Below, piece after piece: positions 34,649 through 43,145 of a stretch of 64,000 nt of DNA. Every line of letters begins with the position of its first letter. Within the stretch, counting starts at the first letter, position 1. The notes under the pieces were generated by a model. That model saw only the letters and a list, made by a program, of their open reading frames with translations. It did no database searches and was not told the origin of the DNA. The DNA is from Gluconacetobacter tumulisoli (GTDB lineage Bacteria; Pseudomonadota; Alphaproteobacteria; Acetobacterales; Acetobacteraceae), in NCBI RefSeq assembly GCF_014174155.1, contig NZ_JABEQM010000005.1, forward strand, positions 124,001 to 188,000. Reading direction: 5' to 3'. The position numbers and the translations under genes were made by a program.

Positions 34649-35649
34649 GACGTTGCCCGCCGCATCTGCAGGACGCGGAAGAAGAAGACCGGCGCGCCGG
34701 CCAGGGCCGTCAGCACGCCGATCTGGATTTCCGTTCCGGTGGACAGGACCCTGACCGCCGCATCGGCGACCAGCAGCAGCACTGCCCCGCCCAGAAAGGA
34801 CGGCAGCAGCAGCCGCGACGGCTGGTGGCCGGTCAGCGGGCGCAGCAGATGCGGAATGACCAGCCCCACGAACCCGATCGCCCCGGCCACGGCGACGCAT
34901 GACCCGACCGACAGGGCGGCGCCCAGCACCACCCGCGCCTGCACCCCGACGGGGCCGCGCAGGCGGAATCCCAGGCTTTCCGCCACCTCGTCACCCAGTG
35001 CCAGCGCATCCAGCGCGCGCGCCGTCGTCAGCATCAGCAGGCAGCCCAGTATCGTGCCGGGCAGGCTGATCCAGACATGGGTGAAGGTCCGGTCGGTCAG
35101 CGAGCCCATGACCCAGTGCATGATTTCGAACGACGCATAGGGGCTGGGCATCAGATTGAGCGCCAGCGCCGTCAGCGCGGCGGCGAAACTGCTGAGCGCC
35201 GCCCCCGCCAGCAGCAGCACCAGCGCCCCCCCCTGCCCGACCAGCCCCATCAGCAGCAGTACCGCCAGCAACGCCCCCGCCAGGCCGCCCAGAGGCAGCA
35301 TCGCGACCGACAGGCCCATCAGGCCGGTATAGAACACCAGCACCGCCCCCAGCGCCGCGCCGCCGGAAACGCCCAGCACTCCCGGATCGGCCAGCGGATT
35401 GCGCAGATATCCCTGCAATGCCGCCCCGGACAGGCCCAGCGCCCCACCCACCGTCACCGCCAGGATGGCGCGTGGCAGGCGCAGCTGGCCCAGGATCACC
35501 GCCCCCGCACTGTGCCGTCCGGCCAGCAGGTCGGCGCAGGCCGGCCCGAACGCGATCGCGGATTCTCCCCAGGCCAGGGACAGGACGAACAGCAGGACCA
35601 CCGTCCCGGCCAGGGCGGCGATCAACATCATGTCACGGCAATCGGTCAT
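34645..35649 (-). CDS. Cobalamin-type ABC transporter permease (BtuC/FecD family)
   Basis: A 334-residue inner-membrane permease of the FecCD/BtuC type with about ten helices. Visible signatures are LRLPRAILAVTVGGALGLSG, GYLRNPLADPGVLGVSGGA and GFVGLVIPHLLRPLTG. The start at 35649 overlaps the binding-protein stop by ATGA, and its end overlaps the ATPase start by GTGA. Works as a homodimer with the ATPase and periplasmic binding protein. Confidence 0.94.
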   Translation of the reverse strand: MTDCRDMMLIAALAGTVVLLFVLSLAWGESAIAFGPACADLLAGRHSAGAVILGQLRLPRAILAVTVGGALGLSGAALQGYLRNPLADPGVLGVSGGAALGAVLVFYTGLMGLSVAMLPLGGLAGALLAVLLLMGLVGQGGALVLLLAGAALSSFAAALTALALNLMPSPYASFEIMHWVMGSLTDRTFTHVWISLPGTILGCLLMLTTARALDALALGDEVAESLGFRLRGPVGVQARVVLGAALSVGSCVAVAGAIGFVGLVIPHLLRPLTGHQPSRLLLPSFLGGAVLLLVADAAVRVLSTGTEIQIGVLTALAGAPVFFFRVLQMRRATS

Positions 35650-36518
35650 CGATCCTGCCTTTCCAGGGCGTCGCGCGCCCGTACCAGCCGGTCCAGCGCA
35701 TCCAGCGTCTGCGGCAGCCCGCAGAGCCACAGCCGCGTGGGAATCGTCACCTGATGGGCACCGGGAAAGGCGTCGCGCAGGGCCGGATGGTCCAGCATGG
35801 ATTGCGCCAGCGACCTTCCGACGCCGGACCTGTCGACCACCAGCAGGTCGGGCGGACGGGCGACCAGCGTTTCGATCGGCAGGAAATGCGCGCCGCCCAC
35901 CCCGGCGACGGTGGTGAAATTGCGCAGGCCGGCATGGGTCAGGACGTCGTCGGAAAGCGATCCCTTGCCGGTGACGAAGCCGTTGGCGCCATAGATCGCG
36001 GCGACCGGATCGGTGGGGGATGCCATGCGCCGCAGCGCATCCAGGCGCCGCGTGAACGCCGCGGCCAGTTCGTCCCCGCGTTCGGGAACGCCGACGGCCC
36101 GCGCAATCTCGCGGATCTGCCGGGGAATGTCGTCGAGGCGTTCGGCGGGGGACAGCTGCATCACCGGCAGCCCGGTTTCCCGGGCGGCCAGGATGGCGGT
36201 GGCGGCGGTGTACACCCCCCCCAGCACCAGGTCCGGCCGCGCGGCGATGACGGCCTCGGCGGTCTGGCGAATGACGGGAATCCGCCGCGCCGCGTCGCAC
36301 ATCACCGAATTGGAACAATCCGCGGCCAGGGGTGTGACGCCCGCGATATCCTGCGGCGGAACCAGAAGCAGCAGCATCTCGTCCGTACAGAGATTGAGCG
36401 ACACGATCCTGTGCCGGGTCTGTGCCCACGCGCCACCCCCGGCCAGGCACATCCCGACCACGCTCAGCGCGACCAGGGTCGGGACGATCAGGCGCAACAG
36501 GCGCGGCAGCCAGCACAT
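35646..36518 (-). CDS. Periplasmic cobalamin-binding protein (BtuF-like)
   Basis: A 290-residue class III solute-binding protein. The signal peptide ends near AWA-Q at residue 30, and the mature protein begins with RIVSLNLCTDEML, the usual start of BtuF-type proteins. I chose ATG 36518, which has GGGA six bases upstream; longer frames begin at 36542 or beyond but push the signal peptide inward. It delivers corrinoid from the outer-membrane BtuB to the permease encoded next (ATGA overlap). Confidence 0.9.
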   Translation of the reverse strand: MCWLPRLLRLIVPTLVALSVVGMCLAGGGAWAQTRHRIVSLNLCTDEMLLLLVPPQDIAGVTPLAADCSNSVMCDAARRIPVIRQTAEAVIAARPDLVLGGVYTAATAILAARETGLPVMQLSPAERLDDIPRQIREIARAVGVPERGDELAAAFTRRLDALRRMASPTDPVAAIYGANGFVTGKGSLSDDVLTHAGLRNFTTVAGVGGAHFLPIETLVARPPDLLVVDRSGVGRSLAQSMLDHPALRDAFPGAHQVTIPTRLWLCGLPQTLDALDRLVRARDALERQDR

Positions 36519-36602
36519 GTCATCCCAACCCGCTTCGTTCATGGCACGGCAGCGCCCCCGCCAAAGACCGTCCTCCCTTGAAAACCTGTTCATGATCGGG
36601 GT

Positions 36603-36621
36603 CCAGGGCCTCAGGCCCTGG
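36603..36621 (-). terminator. GC-rich hairpin between btuB and the binding-protein gene
   Basis: CCAGGGCC and GGCCCTGG pair perfectly around a TCA loop, 38 bases after the btuB stop and about 85 before the next start. It may reduce read-through into the ABC genes or protect the btuB message end. No T tract follows. Confidence 0.45.
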
Positions 36622-36658
36622 TGGGTTCGGGCAAGGCCCGACCTTCCCCCGCCCGCTC

Positions 36659-38644
36659 TCAATAGGCCAGCGTCACGCCGCCATATCCGGCCCGGCCCGG
36701 CTGCAGATAGCCGATCGGGTTCTCGAACTGCCGGTTCAGAAGATTGTCCGCCCGCGCAAACACGGTGACGTAGCGATTGACGCGATACTGCGCCGCCAGG
36801 TCGATGGTGAAATAGCCATGCGCCTTCACGTCGCTGTCCATCCCGTAGCGATCCACGTCGCGCCAATGGCTGACATACAGGATGGTGGGCGTGAATGTCA
36901 GGCCGGGCGTCGCCGTCCAGACCGCGCTGAAACTGAATTTATGCCGCGGACGACGCTGCAGTTCCTGTCCGGTCTGCATGTCCTTCGCCACCGTCCAGGT
37001 GTAGTTCGCGGTCAGGTCCAGCGTGTCCAGCGCCTTCCAGTCCACGAAGGATTCAACCCCGTAGAGCCGCGCCCGCGCGACGTTGACATAGGTGTAGTCA
37101 TAGCCCGACAGGCCGGTATTGATCAGATTGTCGACCTTGCTCTCGTACCATGTCGCGCCGAAATTCAGGCGGCCCTGCAGCAGGGTCTGCTGCACGCCGG
37201 CATCGTATCCCAGCAGGCGTTCGGCCTTCAGGTTGGGATTGGCCACGAAGAAATAGGCCGGATAGCTGACGAACAGCTGGTTCAGCGACGGGCCGTGATA
37301 GCCGGACCCGGCGCTGGCCTTGATGACCGTTCCGGTATGCGGCACGTGGATCGCCGGCGCCACGCGCCAGGTGACGTAATTTCCGTACCGGGAATTGGAA
37401 TCGTAGCGCACGTTCGCCGCCCCGAACAGGATGTGTCGCCATTGTCCCTGATACTGGCCATATCCGGCGTTGGTATCGGTATGGGCGGTGATCGGGCTGT
37501 TCCAGATCACTTCGTGGATATGCTCCGCGCCGACCAGCAGGGTGCCGGCCCGGCCCAGGTCGGTGGTGCCGTGCCAGTCGATCTTCACCCGTCCGCCGCG
37601 ATTATAGGCCGGGTTGCCGATGTCGGTGCCCTGCGCCTCGCCCGCCGTCAGGTCGCGGCGGCGATAGACCGAGTAGCCAAGGCCGATGATCTGGTCGAAC
37701 CGGCCACCGAACGACCGCAGGTGCGCCGTGCCGCGCACCACGGCCTGGTTCAGGTTCGAGGTGCTGCGATCGGCCATCGGCACCGGCGGATAGACATTGT
37801 AGTTGTCGCCCACATAGCGATAGGTGCCCTGCGTCAGATGCGCGGTCAGGCCCAGGTCGAAATTGTCCGTGACGTCATAGCCCAGCCGCACGTTCGCCGA
37901 ACGGTTGTCGTTGCGGCTGCCCGGGATCTTCACCCCCTGCGGGATCAGCCGGGGCGGCGTGACCTGCACATCCTCCACCCGGGAATGGGTGGCATAGACC
38001 GCGTAATGGAATCGCCCCGCCCCGCCGCGCACGCCCAGCATCTGGTTGAAGGTGCCGAAGCTGCCGCCCTCGATCCGGCCCATGGCCTTCATCGGCCCGT
38101 CGCCCCGGATGCTGGTGATATCGATGACACCGCCCATCGCATCCGCACCGTACAACCCGCTTTGCGGGCCGCGCAGGATTTCCACCCGGCCGATTCCATC
38201 GGTCAGGAACTGCGCCGGGTCGAATGCGCCGCCCGGGGTGCTGGGGTCGTTGATATCCATGCCGTCCAGACGCACCTTGACCTCGTTTGCGTTGGTGCCG
38301 CGCATGAAGATCGACGTCGTGCCACCCGGGCCGCCGGTCTGGACCAGGTTCAGGCCGGGCTGGGTCTTCAGCAGGTCGGGCAGGGTCCGGCGCTGGCGAA
38401 GCTGGATGTCCTGCTCCGTGATGATGCTCAGGCTCGTGCCGATTTCATCCGCGCGGACCGGGCGCCGGGCGGCGCTGACGGTAATGGTTTCGGGAAGGGT
38501 GGCCTGCCCTGGCGACACCGTGACGCGGGCCGCCTTTCCGTTCTTCGGCGCCGCCGGGTCGGACGGGTCCTGGGCCAGCGCGTCAGCGACGCCCAATCCC
38601 GTGAAAAGGGTCGATATGGAAAGGAAATGTCGAAGAAAATACAT
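36659..38644 (-). CDS. btuB: TonB-dependent vitamin B12 receptor
   Basis: A 661-residue outer-membrane receptor. The signal peptide ends at ALAQ near residue 24, a TonB-box/plug start follows as TITVSAARRP, then LPDLLKTQPGLNLVQTGG and the plug signature RVEILRGPQSGLYGADAMGGVIDI; the barrel ends with VTLAY. This architecture matches BtuB. The start ATG 38644 was chosen because upstream codons run into the riboswitch. A cobalamin riboswitch sits directly upstream, and BtuF-, BtuC- and BtuD-like genes follow. Imports cobalamin with TonB energy. Confidence 0.95.
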   Translation of the reverse strand: MYFLRHFLSISTLFTGLGVADALAQDPSDPAAPKNGKAARVTVSPGQATLPETITVSAARRPVRADEIGTSLSIITEQDIQLRQRRTLPDLLKTQPGLNLVQTGGPGGTTSIFMRGTNANEVKVRLDGMDINDPSTPGGAFDPAQFLTDGIGRVEILRGPQSGLYGADAMGGVIDITSIRGDGPMKAMGRIEGGSFGTFNQMLGVRGGAGRFHYAVYATHSRVEDVQVTPPRLIPQGVKIPGSRNDNRSANVRLGYDVTDNFDLGLTAHLTQGTYRYVGDNYNVYPPVPMADRSTSNLNQAVVRGTAHLRSFGGRFDQIIGLGYSVYRRRDLTAGEAQGTDIGNPAYNRGGRVKIDWHGTTDLGRAGTLLVGAEHIHEVIWNSPITAHTDTNAGYGQYQGQWRHILFGAANVRYDSNSRYGNYVTWRVAPAIHVPHTGTVIKASAGSGYHGPSLNQLFVSYPAYFFVANPNLKAERLLGYDAGVQQTLLQGRLNFGATWYESKVDNLINTGLSGYDYTYVNVARARLYGVESFVDWKALDTLDLTANYTWTVAKDMQTGQELQRRPRHKFSFSAVWTATPGLTFTPTILYVSHWRDVDRYGMDSDVKAHGYFTIDLAAQYRVNRYVTVFARADNLLNRQFENPIGYLQPGRAGYGGVTLAY

Positions 38645-38652
38645 CGCAGGCC

Positions 38653-38685
38653 GTTCTCGTGACTGTTCACGGCTGCCACGAGAAC
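38653..38685 (-). promoter_or_regulatory. Hairpin next to the btuB start (candidate expression platform)
   Basis: GTTCTCGTG (38653-38661) and CACGAGAAC (38677-38685) form a perfect 9-bp stem eight bases upstream of the btuB ATG. It would hide the purine-rich region before the start, as expected for a translational switch coupled to the riboswitch. Confidence 0.5.
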
Positions 38686-38779
38686 ACGGACCCGCCCGGA
38701 TCGCCGGACACCCGTACGATCCAGGACCATGCCCGCCCGCCAGATCACCCCGCCTGACGGTTCCCGGTCGCAACCAGTG

Positions 38780-38970
38780 CTGACGGCAGGTCTCCTGGCT
38801 CGCGACGTCGCATCCCGCATTGCCTTCCCGGGGACGAGAACCCCAGTGGCCCGGACCATGACGCCCGGCGATACGTGGACATGCCGCTTACAGTTGCGGG
38901 GACAGCCGCAGGGTTGGACCACCCGGTCCGCACTGCGTTCCCTTTTAATCCTCTCGAAAGAGGAACCATC
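38780..38970 (-). promoter_or_regulatory. Cobalamin riboswitch
   Basis: Read on the minus strand, the region starts with GGTTCC, then AAAAGGGAA, the CCCCGCAACTGTAA core, the B12-box GCCACTG (38844-38850) followed by GGGAAGGC, and ends with GCCAGGAGACCTGCC. These are the conserved landmarks of the adenosylcobalamin aptamer in the correct order and spacing. It precedes btuB by about 135 bases and would shut down receptor synthesis when cobalamin is plentiful. Confidence 0.95.
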
Positions 38971-39111
38971 GCGCCCTTCATATAAGGTGCGCCCGGCCTG
39001 TCAAGAAACCGTGACCCTGGCTGGCAACAACAACCCTTGCGCCCGCCGTCGCTTTGACACCTCATCATGCAGACACGGTCGCATGGACGCCGTGACCCCG
39101 GGGAGACGCAG

Positions 39112-39711
39112 GTGGATTGTCCCGCCATCGACATTATGCCCGCCCCGCTCGCCATCCTCCTGACGCGCCATCCCCCCGTCGACGTGCCGCCCGGCACCTG
39201 CTACGGCAGGCACGACGTCGCCCTGCTGCCGGGCTGGCAGGGCCGCGCCGACGGGCTGGCCGTCCTGGCGCGCGGGGCCGGCTGCCGTGTCATCCATGCC
39301 TCGCCTGCCGGCCGCTGCCGGCTGGTGGCCGAACGGATCGCCGCGCGCGCCGGGATCGCGCTGCACGCCGACCCGCGCCTCGCCGAACTGGATTTCGGCG
39401 CGTGGGAAGGTCGATCCTGGCAGGATATCGATCGCGCGACCCTGGACGACTGGGCGGCCGATCCCGAAGGGTTCGCGCCTCCCGGCGGCGAGACCGGCCG
39501 AGACCTGCGCCAACGTGTCCAGTCATTCTGGCAGGATCTGCTGGCACAGGGTGTGCCGGCCTGCGTGCTGTCGCATGGCGGCCCGTTGCGGCTGATGGAA
39601 GGACTGGCGGCGGGTCGGCGCCCGGATCTGCTGGCCCCCGCCATGCGGCAAGGGGGCGCGCGCCTCCATGCCGTGCCGTGCCGAAACCTGGTGCCGGAGC
39701 CTACCGGATGA
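39112..39711 (+). CDS. Histidine phosphatase, alpha-ribazole phosphatase-like (CobC family)
   Basis: A 199-residue histidine phosphatase superfamily protein. The catalytic N-terminal motif is LLTRHPPVD, with proline in place of the usual RHG glycine, and the second histidine is in CVLSHGGPLR; LAELDFGAWEG follows family pattern. Such proteins remove phosphate from alpha-ribazole-5'-phosphate in cobalamin lower-ligand assembly. I chose GTG 39112, which has GGGGAG six bases upstream; ATG 39136 is the alternative. It is divergent from the riboswitch/btuB side and overlaps bluB tail to tail, strengthening the B12 assignment. Confidence 0.82.
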   Translation: MDCPAIDIMPAPLAILLTRHPPVDVPPGTCYGRHDVALLPGWQGRADGLAVLARGAGCRVIHASPAGRCRLVAERIAARAGIALHADPRLAELDFGAWEGRSWQDIDRATLDDWAADPEGFAPPGGETGRDLRQRVQSFWQDLLAQGVPACVLSHGGPLRLMEGLAAGRRPDLLAPAMRQGGARLHAVPCRNLVPEPTG

Positions 39712-40339
39712 TCCAGCCGCGCCGGTCCGGATCGCGCCGCTCCCATCCCTGGCGTTCCAGTTCGGGCGTGTCCGCGTGCTCCTGCGGATATCCGACGCAG
39801 AGATAGGCCAGGAACGTCCAGTCGGGATCCGCGTCCAGGATCCGCGCGATTCGTTCGGGGTCCAGGATCGACACCCAGCCCACCCCCACCCCGGCTGCGG
39901 TCGCGGCCAGCCAGAACGTATGGATGGCCATCACCGCCGACCAGATCGTGGTCTCGGGCATCGTCATCCGGCCGAGCCCCCGTCCCTGGAGGGGATCGGC
40001 GTCGCAGAATACCGCGACATGATGCGGCGCCCGGTCCAGCCCGGCGAGTTTGAGGGCCGCGTACCGACCATTGTCATCCCCGGTCCGCGCGGCCAGGGCG
40101 CGGGCGTTGCAGCGCGCGAAATCCGCCCGCACGGCCGCGCGCCGGTCGGGGCAATCGACCCGCATGAAACGCCATGGCTCGCTCAGCCCCACCGACGGAG
40201 CCAGGCAGGCGGTCGCCAGCAATCCGTCCAGCGTCGCCTCCGCCACCGGATCGGTGCGGAAATGCCGCACGTCCCGGCGCCAGAGAAACAGCCGGTCGAG
40301 CATGTCGCGAAAATCGGTCGAAAAGACGGGGCAATCCAT
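39701..40339 (-). CDS. bluB: 5,6-dimethylbenzimidazole synthase
   Basis: A 212-residue flavin-destroying enzyme of the nitroreductase fold that cuts FMNH2 with oxygen to make 5,6-dimethylbenzimidazole, the lower ligand of cobalamin. Family segments visible are RRDVRHFRTDPV, LATACLAPSVGLSEPWRFM and GVGVGWVSILDPERI. I chose ATG 40339; in-frame starts lie at 40396 and 40435. Its end overlaps the CobC-like phosphatase by 11 bases in convergent orientation. It follows mntH by 126 bases on the same strand. Confidence 0.93.
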   Translation of the reverse strand: MDCPVFSTDFRDMLDRLFLWRRDVRHFRTDPVAEATLDGLLATACLAPSVGLSEPWRFMRVDCPDRRAAVRADFARCNARALAARTGDDNGRYAALKLAGLDRAPHHVAVFCDADPLQGRGLGRMTMPETTIWSAVMAIHTFWLAATAAGVGVGWVSILDPERIARILDADPDWTFLAYLCVGYPQEHADTPELERQGWERRDPDRRGWIIR

Positions 40340-40465
40340 CGGCGAACCAGAAAGAAGAGGGCCAGGAGCGGCCCGGTCCGGTCCGCACGCCGTCATAGCC
40401 GCGCGGCTCCGGAACTCAAGGGGTCCGGAACGCAAGGGACATCGTCCGGGCAGGCCCCTGGACTC

Positions 40466-41752
40466 TTACCCGTTGCCCAGGACCATGTCCCAGAGCAGCT
40501 TGCCGTTCAGGACCAGGATCACCCCTGCCACCAGCCAGGACAGCGCGGCCATGCGGCGCGAAATGGCGAAGGGCCCCATCATCCGCCGGTCGGACACGAA
40601 CATCACCAGCGGAATCACCGCGAAGGGCAGTTGCATCGACAGGATCACCTGGCTGAACACCAGCAGCCGGTCGGTCCCCCCGGGGCCGTAGAGGGCGGTC
40701 ACCACCACGACCGGCACGATGGCCAGGCCGCGCGTCAGCATCCGCCGCGCCCAGTGCGGCAGGCGCAGGTGCAGGAACCCCTCCATGATGATCTGGCCCG
40801 CCAGCGTGCCGGTAATCGTCGAATTCATGCCCGCCGCCAGCAACGCCACGGCAAACAATGTCGAGGCGACCCCCAGCCCCAGCAACGGCGAGATCAGGCG
40901 ATAGGCCTGCGCGATCTCGACCACGTCGCGATGGCCGCTATCGTGGAAGGCGGCGGCGGCGACGATCAGGATGGCCGCGTTGATGAACAGCGCCAGCGTC
41001 AGCGCCAGCGTGCTGTCCCAGGTCGACCAGCGGATCGCGTCGCGTCGCCCGGCCTCGGTCCGGTCATAGGCGCGGGTCTGCACGATCGAGGAATGAAGGT
41101 AGAGGTTATGCGGCATGACCGTGGCGCCGATGATGCCGATGGCGACATACAGCATGCCATGGTTCGTCAGGATCGCGGGCGACGGGACGATGCCCCGCAG
41201 GATCGCGGCCACGGGGGGCGCCGCCGCCACGACCTGCACCAGGAAGCAGGTCGCGATGACGACCAGCAGCCCGATCACGAACGCCTCGAGATGACGGACG
41301 CCGCGATTCATCAGCAGCAGGACGATGACGGCGTCCAGCGCGGTGATCACCGCGCCCAGCAGCAGGGGAATGCCGAACAGCAATTGCAGCGCGATGGCGG
41401 TACCGATGACCTCGGCCAGGTCGCAGGCGATGATCGCGGCCTCGCACGCCAGCCACAGCGCGACATTCACCGGCATCGAAAACCGGTCCCGGCAGGCCTG
41501 CGCCAGGTCGCGCCCGGTCGCGATCCCCAGCCGGGCCGACAGCGCCTGCAACAGGATCGCCATCATGTTCGACAGCATGATGACCGACAGCAGCGTATAG
41601 CCGAACCCCGCCCCCCCGGCGAGGTCGGTCGCCCAGTTGCCCGGGTCCATGTATCCGACCGACACCAGGTATCCCGGCCCGATGAACGCCAGAAGCCGCC
41701 GCCATCCGGTGGCGTCGCGCGGCACGCTGACCGTCGCGTTGACCTCGGACAT
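40466..41752 (-). CDS. mntH: Nramp family Mn2+/divalent metal transporter
   Basis: A 428-residue inner-membrane proton-coupled Mn2+ importer. The metal-binding motif DPGN occurs in [10 protein letters not shown], and the second signature is in [14 protein letters not shown]; eleven or so helices follow the family pattern. I chose ATG 41752 with AGGAG upstream, though a GTG 12 bases earlier is in frame. It is divergent from a DtxR-type MntR repressor, so expression should fall when manganese is sufficient. Confidence 0.95.
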   Translation of the reverse strand: MSEVNATVSVPRDATGWRRLLAFIGPGYLVSVGYMDPGNWATDLAGGAGFGYTLLSVIMLSNMMAILLQALSARLGIATGRDLAQACRDRFSMPVNVALWLACEAAIIACDLAEVIGTAIALQLLFGIPLLLGAVITALDAVIVLLLMNRGVRHLEAFVIGLLVVIATCFLVQVVAAAPPVAAILRGIVPSPAILTNHGMLYVAIGIIGATVMPHNLYLHSSIVQTRAYDRTEAGRRDAIRWSTWDSTLALTLALFINAAILIVAAAAFHDSGHRDVVEIAQAYRLISPLLGLGVASTLFAVALLAAGMNSTITGTLAGQIIMEGFLHLRLPHWARRMLTRGLAIVPVVVVTALYGPGGTDRLLVFSQVILSMQLPFAVIPLVMFVSDRRMMGPFAISRRMAALSWLVAGVILVLNGKLLWDMVLGNG

Positions 41753-41942
41753 GCTGGACGACACTCCTGACTGCTGGCGCGGATGCGGGACGGCCCAGCG
41801 TAAGGCCCGCCGCCGAAAATATGCAATATGCTATATGATGTGGCCAAGGCGATCTGGTATATGCTCACGTCAGTTTGTGCGGTCCCGGCGGGCAAGGCCT
41901 TCGCCGCGACACGGAATTGAGGCAGGACGGAAGTCCGGTATA

Positions 41943-42029
41943 AAAGTCTGTCTGCAAACGCGGTTTGCCGGGCGAAGATGCCGCGCGCTCGCAGACCGTG
42001 CTTGCAGACCGTGCTTGCAGACAGACTTT
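41943..42029. promoter_or_regulatory. Nested repeats in the mntH-mntR gap
   Basis: AAAGTCTGTCTGCAA (41943-41957) is the exact reverse complement of 42015-42029. Inside it lie the palindrome GCAAACGCGGTTTGC (41954-41968) and two direct copies of GCAGACCGTGCTT (41991-42016). The block lies 43 bases before the mntR start; the 41753-41942 part nearer mntH has three ATATG repeats (about 41819-41838) and otherwise nothing I recognise. A metalloregulator binding region is plausible. Confidence 0.55.
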
Positions 42030-42072
42030 GGGGGCAGCGTCCCCGGCAGACGATTCACAGGAGGTCCCGGCG

Positions 42073-42588
42073 GTGAAGAACGCCCGCTCAGCGCGCAAGC
42101 CGGTCGAGACCATGCCCGACCCCGACATCCAGTCCGAAGGCTTCCGCCAGGCGCGCGAGGCCCGGCGAACCGCGCTGGTCGAGGATTATGTCGAACTGAT
42201 CGCCGACCTGCTGGCCGAAGGGCGCGAGGCCCGGCAGGTCGACATCGCCTGCCGGCTGGGCGTGTCGCAGCCGACCGTCGCCAAGATGCTGGCACGGTTG
42301 GCCGCCGACGGATTGGTGACGCGCCGCCCCTATCGCGGGATCTTCCTGACCGAATCCGGGCAGAAAATGGCCGAGGACAGCCGGATCCGCCATCGGGTCG
42401 TCGAGGCCTTCCTGCGCGCGCTGGGCATCAGCGCCGACACCGCCCGCATCGATGCCGAAGGCATGGAACATTACGTGGGCATGGAAACCCTGGCTGCCTT
42501 CCGGCGCGCCATCGACGCGGGGCTGGCGGATTTTCTCGCCGGCCGGCCCGGCTCGGGAAAGGTGCCTGATGCATCGAGAGAGTTGTAA
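42073..42588 (+). CDS. mntR: DtxR-family manganese-responsive regulator
   Basis: A 171-residue iron/manganese-dependent repressor. The winged helix spans about residues 35-95 ([23 protein letters not shown]), and the metal-binding dimerisation part contains [14 protein letters not shown]. The start is GTG 42073, with AGGAGGT six bases upstream; the open frame extends further but through the repeat block. It is divergent from mntH, its expected main target. Confidence 0.92.
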   Translation: MKNARSARKPVETMPDPDIQSEGFRQAREARRTALVEDYVELIADLLAEGREARQVDIACRLGVSQPTVAKMLARLAADGLVTRRPYRGIFLTESGQKMAEDSRIRHRVVEAFLRALGISADTARIDAEGMEHYVGMETLAAFRRAIDAGLADFLAGRPGSGKVPDASREL

Positions 42589-42653
42589 AATCCGCGACGC
42601 CGGGTTTCAGTAGCCTGACAGGGCCGGCGGGCGGCCCGGGTGGGGATGGTGTC

Positions 42654-43127
42654 GTGAAGAAAATCCTGTTCGGGGTCCTGGCACTCTGCGGTGCAGCACT
42701 CGGCGACGCCTCGACCGGCATGGCGGCCACGGCACCGACCGTGCCCACCGCCGCGGACGCGGCGACGACGGGACAGATTTCGTTCTCCCTCAAGGAACTC
42801 GATGTCGGGGCAGGCTTCACCTGGGGGCGGGGCCGCCTGGTCTATGGGGGGCGAACCTATGATTTCACCATTTCGGGGGGCGGCCTCGTCGGGGTCGGCT
42901 TCTCGCGGATCGAGGCAAGCGGCACCATCCGCAACCTGACCCGCCTGCGCGATTTCGACGGCACCTACTGGGCCGTGCAGGCCGAGGCGACGATGGGCCG
43001 GGGCCGTGGCGGCAAGGTGATGGAAAACAATCACGGCGTCGATATCAGCCTGACGACCAGCACGCGCGGCGCCCGCCTGGCCGCCGAGGCGATGCGCGTG
43101 ACCCTGCATCTGCGCCAGGTCGCCTGA
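42654..43127 (+). CDS. Small exported protein of unknown function
   Basis: A 157-residue protein starting at GTG 42654. A signal peptide is evident (MKKILFGVLALCGAALG, cleavage probably near MAA at residues 23-25). The mature part is rich in Gly and Thr with alternating beta-type segments (FTWGRGRLVYGG, TYDFTISGGG, GTIRNL) and no cysteines or histidine clusters. I do not recognise a named family, although similar small periplasmic proteins are common in Proteobacteria. It follows mntR by 65 bases on the same strand and is convergent with the OprB porin gene. Confidence 0.7.
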   Translation: MKKILFGVLALCGAALGDASTGMAATAPTVPTAADAATTGQISFSLKELDVGAGFTWGRGRLVYGGRTYDFTISGGGLVGVGFSRIEASGTIRNLTRLRDFDGTYWAVQAEATMGRGRGGKVMENNHGVDISLTTSTRGARLAAEAMRVTLHLRQVA

Positions 43128-43145
43128 TCAAGGCCGGCTGCCCGC

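Noticed and set aside
35650-36516. Upstream extension of the BtuC-like permease frame
   Set aside because: It lies inside the BtuF-like gene and lacks membrane segments; the ATGA overlap at 35646-35649 marks the start.
36603-36621. Factor-independent terminator that would fully separate btuB from the ABC genes
   Set aside because: The stem is strong but no T tract follows, so full termination is not supported; kept only as a possible attenuating hairpin.
41943-42029. CRISPR-like repeat array
   Set aside because: Only two 13-bp direct copies without spacers, located in a regulator promoter.
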